Source: Trifolium pratense
Taxonomy: Eukaryota > Streptophyta > Magnoliopsida > Fabales > Fabaceae
Assembly (NCBI RefSeq): GCF_020283565.1
Contig: NC_060060.1
Coordinates: 11,594,001 to 11,658,000, forward strand
Length of the DNA: 64,000 bases
Direction of reading: 5' to 3'
Shown here: in pieces, positions 1-10,509 of the stretch
Numbering within the stretch: position 1 is the stretch's first letter
Layout: every line of letters starts with the position of its first letter
Position numbers and translations under genes: made by a program
The notes under the pieces: model-generated
Told to the model about the DNA's origin: nothing
The model's database searches: none
What the model saw: only the letters and a program-made list of their open reading frames with translations

Positions 1-46
1 TCTCGATTAATAATTTTTAGAAATTACTCCATTGTGATATGAGTAG

Positions 47-727
47 GCTCGACCACTATTGACTCATGGACTAGAGGATGGAAACTTTGGTGAGTTGGTG
101 GATCCATTTTTGGAAGGAAACTACAATCCTCAAGAACTCGCTAGAATGGCAGCTTGTGCTGCCGCTAGCATTCGTCACTCTGCCAAGAAACGTCCTAAAA
201 TGAGCCAGGTATATATATTTTTGATCAAAAAGCAAATATTAATAGTTAGTATATGTCAGTGGAGCAAATTGCACCATTGCTTCATTATAAATTCATTCTT
301 ACCGTCACTACTTTTGGGTCCAAAAACGTAAGTTTTGACCACAAAACCGGGACCAATTTCGTGAGAGAGTAAAAATAGGGAAACCAAAACTGCAATTAAG
401 TTCAATTAACATGAGAATAAAAGGAAATATTTATAAATATGTCATAATATTCCTAAATTTTGGTTTATGACTTTGTAGATTGTGAGAACATTGGAAGGAG
501 ATGTCTCGTTGGATGACTTGAAGGACGGAATTAAGCCAGGGCACAACACTGTTTACACCTCTTCATCAGGTAGCTCAGAGTATGACACAATGCAGTACAA
601 CGCTGATATGCTGAAGTTCAGAAATGCAGTGTTTAACAGTAACAGCAATGACTTTGGCACCAGCAGTTTCTCCAGTGGCGATATGAACCCAACACCAAAG
701 GCGAGACCGCCACAACCATTGCTTTAA
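47..727 (+). CDS. PERK-type receptor-like kinase, last two exons (5' part outside window)
   Basis: Two exons encode the end of a kinase domain and the C-terminal tail of a proline-rich extensin-like receptor kinase. Exon A (about 47-208) begins after an AG acceptor at 45-46 with ARPLLTHGLEDGNF and runs through VDP, a MAACAAASIRHSAKKRP stretch and MSQ, then a GT donor at 209. Exon B (479-727) continues IVRTLEGDVSLDDL and ends in a Ser/Asn-rich tail with TAA at 725-727. The ARPLL...RHSAxxRPxMSQ-IVRxLEG block is the usual subdomain XI end of plant PERKs, which are plasma-membrane kinases linked to cell-wall sensing. Upstream of 47 the same frame contains stops, so an intron is expected there. 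The rest of the gene lies off the left edge and its ectodomain cannot be seen. Confidence 0.8.
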
Positions 728-1130
728 GCTGTTGATCATACATGTGGAAGGAATTATAGGGACAAAAATTCAAAGGGGTTGTATTTGTTTGATGTATATT
801 GTTTCCTTGTCATCATGGGAAAGTAATTAATGTGTTATTCTGTGGAGAATTTGAGCTTGAGGCTCTGTTGGGGGGTGCATTTGAGGTGTACGTTTATGCT
901 AAGGGGATTGTTTCATTAATTTGTTCACTGCTTTTATATCAAATGTAATGTAATATGATATGATTACTGTGTGCTTAGATTTATACGTAGTCATACCTTG
1001 GAATGCAGTGCATAGACATGATTAACCACTCATATTATTGGATTCAAGTTTCTTTCTATATGTATTAATATGTGTTTGTTTCGCAAGTGAAAACAGCCTT
1101 GACGTTAGAGTAATTATACTAGTACTTCTT
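728..1130 (+). other. 3' UTR and downstream flank of the PERK gene
   Basis: AT-rich sequence after the kinase stop codon with no supported ORF. TGTAATGTAATATGATATG near 944-962 is a plausible near-upstream poly(A) region. Nothing else is recognised before the SINE-like unit that follows. Confidence 0.5.
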
Positions 1131-1335
1131 AGTTTTTTTTGGTTACCATGATATTACTACGAAGTTTCCACCGTTGTCAGTGATGATTAATTTCTGTCGG
1201 GGAACCTCCGGGACACACAAGATGGGTTCTCCCCTCTCAATCGAATTTTCTCCATATGCATGAGCTAAAAATCGAACCCCTGAGCATATGCTTAAGGTGA
1301 CCAAGACCCTTACCACTTGAACCAATTCATTATTG
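1131..1335 (-). mobile_element. tRNA-derived SINE, minus strand
   Basis: Read on the minus strand, the unit starts near 1335 with a box A-like TGGTTCAAGTGG. About 45 nt later it has a box B-like GGTTCGATT, and it ends in an A-rich tail (the T run at 1132-1140 on the plus strand). This is the layout of a Pol III-transcribed tRNA-related SINE. I could not find a clean target-site duplication, so the ends are approximate. Confidence 0.6.
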
Positions 1336-1437
1336 ATTATTTGTTTAGTTTTGTCGGAGTATTTTTTTCTTCATGGACTTCAGTCTACTTTTGTTTTAAA
1401 AAAAAGTAGCGGATGTTTGCGTTACTCAAGCCGACAT

Positions 1438-1887
1438 TCATATCCTTAATACCCCATAAACATGCATTCCCACGATTTCATTGTCGAAATTAAATATTGA
1501 AGCCCCAAAAGCACCTGATCCACACACCATCCCACCCGCTTGTATGATTGGAAGCCTAGCTAACAGATTTTTCCCATACATATCTGGTTCCTTTTCCGCC
1601 CTTGTAATAGAACCTAGGTTCCAGACATCCTCCATAACCTTAAAACGTGATTGTCTTGACAAATGATCAATTTCATGATTTTTACATGTTAGGTTACCAA
1701 GATTGGTGGTTATGTTAGCAAAACATGGGTAAAAGTTCTTTCCAACGCAACCCGATGCGAGATAATCATGAGGATGACCATAGGCCATAATAACCTTCCC
1801 CACCTCCAATTTTCCAGTACCAAATTTACCAATTTCCATCTTTGTCACCCTTTCAACCCTGAGTAAAACCATATCACAATTTACCAT
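1438..1887 (-). pseudogene. Trypsin-like (S1/HtrA-like) peptidase fragment
   Basis: A 149-residue open frame resembles the C-terminal half of plant trypsin-like peptidase domain proteins. CDMVLLRVE matches the region around the catalytic Asp, VGKVIMAYGHPHD matches the GE-V-alGHP strand, and GSGAFGASIFNFDNEIVGMH aligns with the segment around the catalytic Ser (normally GxSGGPxF...G.VVGIH). The nucleophile position appears to be Phe rather than Ser, and no N-terminal half with the catalytic His is visible. Upstream on its own strand lies only AT-rich repeat DNA. It is therefore probably a truncated, inactive duplicate. The identity is inferred from motif order and is less certain than for the transporter genes. 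Confidence 0.55.
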
Positions 1888-1899
1888 TTCATCAACAAT

Positions 1900-4161
1900 C
1901 TATGTTGTATAAGTTTGATCTATGTTGTTGAATATAAATATAGTCCCTAAAATTATTTAAAAATAGTCAATCTTATTAATATGTTAGTGAAAATATAAGT
2001 CTCACAAAAATCATCAAAATAATTAGGTCACCATATATTAAATATGAGTATAACCCGTAAAATTGTAAAAAAATAAAATAAAAATAGACAACTCAAAAAA
2101 TAGGTTTGCATATTAATATATGAGTATAAATATAGGTCCCGCAGATGTTATAAAAAACATAGGTCTCGTAAAAAATTAACAAAATAATTAGGTCTATGTA
2201 TTAATATATGATCTAGTAGTATAACCCGTAAAATTATTAAAAAAATAAAAAAACTTTATTTATATATGATTAAAAATTATGAAAGATTAACTTGTATTAA
2301 TATATGAGTATAAATATATGTCATGTAGAAATTATGAAAGAATGGACAACCTTATTAATATATTAATAAAAACACATAGGTCTCGTAAAAATCAACAAAA
2401 TAATTAGGTGCCTGTATTAATATATGATCTAGTATAATCCGTAAAATTATAAAAAAAACATAAATAATTTTATTAATATATGATTAAAAATATAAGTCTC
2501 ATGTAAATCACACAAAGAAAGGTTTTCTTATTAATATATGAATATAAATATAGGTCATACATAAATTATTAAAGAACAGGAAACCTTATTAATAAGAGGA
2601 AAAACATAGGTCCCTCATAATTCACACAAAAGATTATGTCTCTGTTATTAATTACATAATTCGAAAACTTTATTTTAATATATGAGTAAAAATATAAGGC
2701 ACGTAGATATAAAAAAAATAAAATTAGATTCCCGTATTAATATGAATATAACCCGAAACCCATAAACTTATTTAGAAAAATAGGCGACATAATATATTAG
2801 TAAAAACACAAGTTTAGTGAGAATAAATATAGATTCTGCATAATGTATTCATGATCAATCTATTCCAAAAGAATGGTCAATGTATTGATAACAAGTGAAT
2901 TTTTTGTTCCGGTAAAAAAAAAGGGAATTTATTTTTCAAAAAATTAGTCCTTATATCAACAACAAAAAATATTCCAAAAAAAAAAAATCTTCTAAAAAAA
3001 TGTCATTTATTTTTCAACTATTTTCAACTTTGTATTTTATTCTTATTGTTTTTTTTTGGTAAATTAATGGTATCATCCGCGCGCAACTGCAAAGACTAAT
3101 CACCTCGAGATGACTTAGAATTCTTATTGGTTTAGTCTAACCAATTTTTTACGGGAGTTTTTCAGTTTTTCTCCCACCATAATCTCATATTAAATTAAAT
3201 AAATGTATTTAGTTGAATTAAAAATTAAAAATTAACTTAATTGAATATTGTGTTGAAGTCCATAAATTAAATCAAGTATAATGGAAGAAACCACATCAGA
3301 AAAAATAATAATATATTGAAATTATTTACTAACTTTCAAATATGACACAAAATATCTTTAAAAATGATAATGTGTCAGATTAGATCCTTGTATTAATATA
3401 TGAGTATAAATATATGTCATGTATGAATGATGAAAGAATGATCAACCTTATTAATATATTAATAAAAAACATAGGTATCGTAAGAATAAAAAAAATAATA
3501 ATTAGGTCTCTGTATTAATATATGATCTAGTATAACCCGTAAAATTATAAAAAAAAACTTTATTAATATATGATAAAAAATATAAGTCTCGTATAAATCA
3601 CAAAAAAAAAAATCTCGTATTAATATATGAATATAAATATCTACATAAATTATTAAAGAATGAGAAACCTTATTAATAAGAGGAAAAACATAGGTCCCTC
3701 AGAATTAACACAAAAGATTATGTCCCCGTTATTAACCACATAATCCGAGAACTTTATTATTATATGAGTAAAAATATAAGGCCCGTATATATAAACAATA
3801 AAATTAGATTCACATATATAACCCGTAAAATAATTTAAAAAAGTAGACAACATAATATATTAGTCTCAACATTATTTTACGGGAGTTTTTCAGTTTTTCT
3901 CCCATCTTATTCTCATATTAAATTAATTAAATGTATTAGTTGAACTTAAAATTAAAAATTAACTTAATTGAATATTGAGTTGAAGTCCATAAATCAAGTA
4001 TAATGGAAGTAACCACCAGAAAAAATAAAATAAAAAAATTAAAGTTATTTATCAACTTTCAAATATGACACAAAATACCCTTAAAAATGATGATGTGTCA
4101 CATTCTTAAGCAGGGGTAACATGGGAATTTCATATGCATGTTCTTTTCTTATATAGTAGAT
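1900..4161 (-). repeat. AT-rich repeat block, internally duplicated, possible Helitron remnant
   Basis: The block is built of degenerate copies of phrases such as TATTAATATATGAGTATAA and ACCCGTAAAATTAT. A larger duplication is visible: about 2330-2810 plus 3148-3385 recurs as about 3385-3870 plus 3876-4102, including ACGGGAGTTTTTCAG (3150 and 3878) and TTTCAAATATGACACAAAAT (3335 and 4057). Copy one has about 340 extra bases at 2810-3148. On the minus strand the right end begins TCTACTATATAAGAAAAG (4161 downward), preceded by A, which fits a Helitron 5' TC terminus inserted between A and T. No Rep/helicase coding sequence or 3' CTRR hairpin was found, so the Helitron assignment is tentative. 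Confidence 0.45.
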
Positions 4162-5489
4162 GAATAGGGGTTCAGTTCTAACCTTAGCTCTTGCATATGG
4201 AAAAAAATTGATTAATGAGAGATTAATCACACTTAAACAACGGTAAAAATTTTGTATCTATAATTAACGTGGTATAACAAAAACTAAAATAAAATTCATG
4301 ATTAATATATATTAAATAAAATATAATTTGTGTGTATATACAATTTAAAATATTTTTATACATGCATCAATTCAAATCACTCAAATGATATCATTTTTTA
4401 TAGATTTGTTCATATATAAAATATTTATACAAATATCTATTTGACATATTTTAATTACAACTAAAGTAAAGGAGCCAAAGAGCATTAGCGCGCCGAACAG
4501 GTGACCCCATACCAAAGTCTCCACCTCGCGTATGGATCGAACCTCTTCTCCCGTAGATGGAATGAGTGAGTGTGTAAAACAATTTTATATCGTTAGTGTC
4601 TAAAACTTAATCTCATATTTGTCTCGAGGTATATATAAGATATGTATACATTTCAGTTTCTCTTCTCTTAACTAATTACACCTGATTACATTGTTCCAAA
4701 ATAATGTAAACGACGAGATTACTATAAAAACGCAAAATGCTTCTTCTATGAAGTTTCCTATAGGACCGTTGGCATTTTCTCAACACTAACATGAGTTTTT
4801 ATTCGTATCAATTTGAACTACAAACAATATAAGGGAAACATCTGAATTAATGGATTTTCTATATTAAAACAAAAATGCAGCATTGGAACATCAATTTTTT
4901 TTCCTGGTAGATAGACGAAATGACAAACTATTGGAAACTCACACACACATTTTACAATCTGAGCGTACTTAATAGACTTTATTTAGAAATATGGTTTGAA
5001 GATGGCCCCTTGAGATTAACTTGGTATATCAATATATAATCCAACTTTTTATTCTGTTAAGAAAATTTAATATTATTACAATCTAGTAACAACACAAATG
5101 AAACATGTTGTAACAAGTAAGTCCATGAGGTCCACCATTGGACCACAGCCATATTCGAGGTCCCCTTCGACCAATACGAAAGTGTGTTTATCAAATGCGT
5201 GTTAAAGAATGTGTTACACTTCCTGTTATTATCCGCTATCTTAATAATCGAGTGAAATTAAGAAAGAAGTGTGCATTTGTTAATATGTAACATTATTTAT
5301 AAAAAAACAAGATGAGGGGTTAGAATGTACTCCTCAATTTTACAGAAATTTCCTTTCTCAACCATATATACTTAATAGAAACAAAAAATCCAATAGAAAA
5401 AGAGTTGAGGAAATTGGTATACAACATTGGTCTTAAATCATCATATCATTTCTCATACATTCCTATCTCTGATTTCTCATCTTCCACAC
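4162..5489. other. Intergenic region upstream of the TauE gene
   Basis: AT-rich sequence with no supported ORF. At about 4468-4560 a minus-strand tRNA-like fragment contains a box B-like AGGTTCGATCCATACG, suggesting a SINE remnant. CATATATACT near 5361 lies roughly 125 nt upstream of the chosen TauE start and could serve as a TATA element. I recognise nothing else here. Confidence 0.4.
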
Positions 5490-8400
5490 ATGGCTACAGA
5501 AGTAAAACATGGAACTTCTTCGGTTACGGCATCAACTTGGCTAACCTTGTGCATCCTCCTCACTATGATCAGCAATGTTTGTTTAGCTGAAAGAGTTTTG
5601 AAAGAAAAAGAATCAAGAAATCATGTTGAGAAAGAAACAAATGGATTTCTAAAAGCAATGGTTGATTTCTTATGGGAAAGTGGAAAATCTTCTTATGAAC
5701 CTGTTTGGCCTGTGAGTTCATGAAATTAATTAACATATGCTATGAATTGATTTATATATAGTGTTTAGTTAATTATTTTTGTTTTTATATATAGTTATCT
5801 GATATGCATTATAATGTAGGAAATGAAATTTGATTGGAAAATCATAGTTGGATCAATTGTTGGATTTTTGGGGGCAGCTTTGGGAAGTGTTGGAGGTGTA
5901 GGAGGTGGTGGAATTTTTGTTCCAATGCTTGCTTTGATCATTGGCTTTGATCCTAAGTCTTCTACAGCCATTTCCAAGTGTTAGTTTATATAATATACCT
6001 CAATATATCTAATATTTCGCTATTTTTTTTATCAGTAGAAATCGAACTCAGTACTCCAAAGTTTACACACACTGTGCACTAACCACTTGCGCTAGACTCT
6101 GGTGGTTTGCTTATATTCTTGATTTGAATTGGTAAATGCAGGTATGATAATGGGTGCAGCATTGTCAACTGTTTACTACAATATGAGGCTTAGGCATCCA
6201 ACACTAGACATGCCACTTATAGATTATGATTTGGCTTTGCTTTTTCAACCTATGTTGATGCTTGGAATAAGTATTGGAGTTGTATGTAATGTCATGTTTG
6301 CTGATTGGATGGTCACAGTTTTGCTTATCATCTTATTTATAGGTAATATTATTGTTGAGATTCCACATCGACTAGATATATATCGCCAAATTAGTAGTTA
6401 TAAATGTTCGACGGCTATGAACTATTTGAGTTAGGCCGAACCTTAATTCTAACAGAAATTTTTATGAAAAATGGATTGCTTGCAGTCAACATTTCTTAAA
6501 GTTGTAATCTCGATCGTGCGTTTGCGATCATATGATCACAATTTTAAGTTGTATTGTATATCGGATTTTTTAAGTTAAAACACAAACTGTTTGATCTCCA
6601 TTTAACGGTCGATGTTTATTGACTATTTTGACTAAATTTTTTTGGTGATTGCAGTCAATCTAAATCCGCCAATGTTGTAGATGAAGTTATTTATCTATTT
6701 ACTATTATGTCCATTATGCCTTGGCTACTAACATGAAAATAATTAATCTATGGTAGGTACATCAACAAAAGCATTATTCAAAGGCATAGCTACATGGAAA
6801 AAGGAAACAATGTTGAAAAAGGTAAATTTACCTTGCACAAATAAAATTTTGAAGTTGAGTCTCATTGCTTCAATCTTTGGTGGTAAGAAACTAAACTACT
6901 TTGACTTATAGGAAGCAGCCAAACAGTTGGAAGAAGAACCAAAGACAGGTGGTAAGTCCCTATAAAAGATCATTTTGAAACATGATTATAGCTAAAAGCA
7001 AATTGAAGATAGCATAGAAAAATAGAGTGAAGGATTCATATAAGTTATTTCAGTTCACTAGATCGTAGACTTGTCGTAGCACATTTTCATAAGTTCTCTC
7101 AAACACTGATACAATCGGCAATAAGCCGGTAAATAAATTATTTCAAACAAACTAATTATTATATGTACCATTATAACTTCATATTAAATAATGCAAACAG
7201 AAAAGCTAAATTTACACATAATAAACTGCAGCTTAGTTGATACTTGATACTGTTTTTTTAAGTTATAACCTTATTTCTGATGCTTATGCAGATGACTACA
7301 AGCCCCTTCCAAATGGTCCAACTGAGATACAAGATGAAGTGGTAATGACAACAATTTTTCGAAATAGAAATTAGAATTCTGTTAATAATTTATCTTGCTT
7401 TATCAACTTTTTAAAATTTATCATGCAGGTCCCTTTTGTAAAGAACATTTATTGGAAAGAATTATCACTCCTTGTGTATGTTTGGATTGCTTTTCTCATT
7501 GTTCAGATTGTTAAGGTAATATATTAATCTATTAAATATAATCATTTATTGTTTAAAATTTACCTATTTTTCCTTATATTTAGTTGATGCACTTTTATGT
7601 ATTTATATGCAGACATACACAAAGACTTGCTCCATTCAGTATTGGATTCTTAATTTCTTGCAGGTAAAGTAATCTCCAATATTTAGTATGCATTAAGTCT
7701 AATCCTATTAAGTAATTGACATCTATGAAGCACGGACACTTCTCGAGTTATACGTGTCCCGACACCAATACTTAGGATTATATTGAATTATGTCATTTTC
7801 TTAAATTATTATTGGTGTCGATGTGTCTGAGTTTGTGAAATGTTTGTTTTTGTGCTTCGTAGATTAATATTGCTATAAAGTATCAACTATCAATAAAATG
7901 TTTATAGTTTTTTAAATGTTTAACTTTAGTGAAATTTACATATAATATAATACCATGTCAAGCCAATGACAAATTAATGAAATTTGATTTTCAAATTCAC
8001 AAGGTTCCTATTGCTATCTCTGTTACACTTTTTGAATCCGTATGCTTATACAAAGGAACAAGGGTGATTGGATCAAAGGGGAAGGAAATTACAAATTGGA
8101 AGGTTCATCAAATTTGTCTATATTGTTTATGTGGAATAATAGCTGGTATGGTTGGAGGGTTGCTTGGTTTAGGAGGTGGCTTCATTTTGGGACCACTTTT
8201 TCTAGAATTAGGAATTCCTCCTCAGGTATATTCTTATACAATTATTGTGATCTTGTCTATTTACTATCTTATGAGTGTGGTTAGATGGATGAATTTTTTG
8301 AGGTAATTTAACTTTAAAGGGTTATTCAATTTTTTCAAAGTAAATTTCATTGTTTGGAGAATAAATTTGATGAATTTTCAAAATGAATGTATTTTATAAA

Positions 8401-9736
8401 GTTTTTTTTGTTTGTTAAGTAGTCTAGTGACTAGAAATTCACTCTTTAAGGTGAATAAGTGGGGTGTTTGGGGTTCGAACATCGGCCCTGCATATATAAT
8501 GTAATGTTCTTACCAACTAAGCTAAGCTCACGGAAACATTTTATGAAGTATTTTTTCAAAACTAAATTTAGTGAATTTCAAATACAACCTAAATATTAAG
8601 AATTTGAAATTTCTTCTATACTTTGTGAATCACAAATTGGTCCTTATTATTCTTTCAAATAATGCAAATTGATTCCTATAAGTTTCAAATATTTACATAT
8701 TAGACCCTATTTATTTTTCTAATTTTGTAAAATGGTCCCTATATTTTTTAAAAACTGCAAATTAGTCCCTATGAATTTTCACAATTTGCAAATTAGTCCT
8801 TAAATTTTAGAAAAATGCAGGTCGACTCCTTTTCATATTTGCAAATCGGTCCCTCAACTTTTTGAAATTTCAAGTTTGAACCAAAACTTTTGAAGTTCTC
8901 ATTTTGGATCACATTTCATTATATATTTATACTTTTATTCCAAAAAAAGTTAAAATTTATAAAGGATGATTATCACCCTCATAGAGCTAGCTTTGCATGT
9001 TGAGTTAATACAAATTCTAGCTAATAATAAATTTGTTGTCTTCCTGCAGGTAGCAAGTGCTACATCAACATTTTCCATGCTTTTTTCATCCTCCATGTCA
9101 GTAGTACAATATTACTATTTAGATCGATTCCCAGTACCTTATGGTAATACTTTATTTGTTACTAATTTGATATCAACAATTGTGAAAAATGTTACCTATT
9201 AGTTTTTTTATTAATTTACTTTTCACACTTTGTTGCAGCTTCATACTTTGTCTTGATTGCAACCATAGCTGCATTTGCTGGTCAACATGTTGTGAGAAAG
9301 ATAATTGCAATCCTTGGTCGTGCATCAATTATTATCTTCATACTAGCATCAACCATTTTCATAAGTGCAATCAGTTTAGGTACTTTCTATGATTTTAATT
9401 TCAGATGCATAGCCTAGCATTATTTCTTTTGGCGTAAAAGGTATCTTTTACGCACAACTGCGGAGACTAATCGCTCAAGCTTTGTGGGACTCAAATGGGC
9501 AGCAAATTCTCCCTAAGAGTTTTAACGTTGTTGCATGCCTAAACTAGGAATCGAACTCAGGACCTTAGTTAAGTTAGAAAAGACCCGCATCATCTCATTC
9601 TTTGAAATGTCAAATGTGATTATTTGATATATTTTCTCTTTCATGTGTCACAGGTGGAGTAGGAATAGAGAACATGATTGTGAAGATGGAAAATCATGAG
9701 TATATGGGGTTTGAAGATCTTTGCCTTCAATCGTAG
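5490..9736 (+). CDS. Sulfite exporter TauE/SafE family membrane protein (12 exons)
   Basis: Exon model: 5490-5711, 5820-5979, 6142-6342, 6757-6821, 6912-6951, 7292-7341, 7429-7515, 7613-7663, 8004-8225, 9050-9143, 9239-9379, 9654-9736. All junctions are GT-AG and in phase, giving 471 aa, close to the usual length of plant TauE proteins as I recall it. The chosen ATG starts MATEVKHG and is followed by a signal-like hydrophobic stretch ([13 protein letters not shown]). The first TauE half holds [15 protein letters not shown] and the second holds [17 protein letters not shown], the two glycine-rich signature segments of this multi-pass family. A charged loop ([13 protein letters not shown]) separates the halves. 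Bacterial members export sulfite or organosulfonates; the substrate of the plant protein cannot be read from sequence. The gene converges on the CHX1 strand, with the PCD gene between them. An in-frame upstream ATG at 5427 is possible but adds an unlikely extension. Confidence 0.9.
6026..6104 (-). mobile_element. SINE-like tRNA-derived fragment in TauE intron 2
   Basis: On the minus strand the segment reads TCTAGCGCAAGTGGTTAG (box A-like) followed by GAGTTCGATTTCTACTG (box B-like). It then runs into an A tail, seen as the T run at 6026-6032 on the plus strand. A target duplication is not clear. It lies wholly inside the intron and does not disturb the splice sites. Confidence 0.5.
8403..8537 (-). 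mobile_element. tRNA-derived SINE with target-site duplication, TauE intron 9
   Basis: A 135-bp unit on the minus strand reads GTGAGCTTAGCTTAGTTGGTAAG (shown here as box A-type TTAGCTTAGTTGG), then GTTCGAACCCC (box B-type), and ends in a short A-rich tail, the T run at 8403-8408. It is flanked by ATTTTATAAAGT (8391-8402) and ATTTTATGAAGT (8538-8549), a 12-bp duplication with one mismatch. The same family recurs at 17254-17379 and 29889-30017. Confidence 0.8.
8625..8895 (+). repeat. Degenerate minisatellite in TauE intron 9
   Basis: About six to eight loose repeats of 40-50 bp carry a core like GCAAATTAGTCCCTATGAAT, separated by T- or A-rich runs. Copies start near 8630, 8665, 8700, 8725, 8755, 8790 and 8835. 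Similar 'gtccctat' phrases form the ends of many plant Mutator-like MITEs, so this may be an eroded element end. It lies inside a long intron (8226-9049). Confidence 0.5.
9425..9600 (-). mobile_element. SINE-like unit in TauE intron 11
   Basis: On the minus strand the unit contains GTCCTGAGTTCGATTCCTAG (box B-like) with a poor box A upstream, and ends in GTGCGTAAAAGATACC. A related partial copy lies at about 3060-3130 (GCGCAACTGCAAAGACTAAT matching CGCACAACTGCGGAGACTAAT here). No target duplication was confirmed. Confidence 0.4.
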
Positions 9737-10509
9737 GTGTGGTATTATGGGATGTATAACTATTGAGAGAATAACATTTTTCAAACTTGTGATATGGTCT
9801 ACCTAAGCTATTCCATTTTCATTCAAGCAAATTTGGAAAGATTGTGTTTAATATTGTATTCCTTAATTTATTTTGTATTATGTAATGGTTGGCTGCAATA
9901 TATTCTTTGTCATCTCAATGGTAACATTCATTCATTCAACATTTACGCATAAGATGGCCAAGTAAAAGTCAATCAAAAATTAAATACAGGGGACCAATTT
10001 AACCATGTACATTGGATATACACACACCAACCTCATAAACTAATTTTTCAAGTCATATTTTGAACTGCAAACACTACTGCATTTTGAGGTTGAATTCGAA
10101 TCTATGACCTGGTTAAGTTGAAAGAGAATCGTCACCATTTCATTCAAATGTTGTTAGAGCATGATTATGGAGGGTTTTCAACTCTGCAACAAACGTTGCT
10201 TGTCAGAATAAATCGATATTCAACAACTTTCTGTCATTCCTACAGTTATGATCGTTCTTCTGCCCACACATGTTCTTTAAGTGTCACATACACATAGTCT
10301 TGGTTTTTGTTATTTTTTAAAGATTATGTGGTCCAATGAACCAAATACTAATAATGAAAAAAATTATTGATTTTTTTTAAAATTATTGAATAATGGATCT
10401 TTATGAATCAAATAAATCAATCAATTATTTAATAAATATAAAAAGTAGGTTATTTCTTACTAAAAATATATCCGGTCATTATTTATTTACGAGTGATAGA
10501 GGAGAAAAA
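9737..10509. other. Intergenic region between TauE and the PCD gene
   Basis: Contains the TauE 3' flank (T-rich, TTTTGTATTATGTAATGG near 9872 as a possible poly(A) region) and the upstream flank of the dehydratase gene. A short fragment with TTGAATTCGAATCTATGACC near 10088 looks like an eroded SINE box B. An in-frame upstream ATG at 10393 precedes the chosen start of the next gene but lies in AT-rich, leader-like sequence. Nothing else is recognised. Confidence 0.4.

Noticed and set aside
1..46. In-frame stop codons just upstream of ARPLL in the PERK fragment, suggesting a pseudogene
   Set aside because: An AG acceptor at 45-46 gives a natural exon start at the position where I recall PERK genes having an intron, so the stops are probably intronic.
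10393..10509. Upstream in-frame ATG extending the PCD protein by 39 residues
   Set aside because: The extension is AT-driven and Asn/Ile/Lys-rich, unlike an organelle presequence; the 10510 or 10549 start gives a typical basic, Ser/Leu-rich leader.
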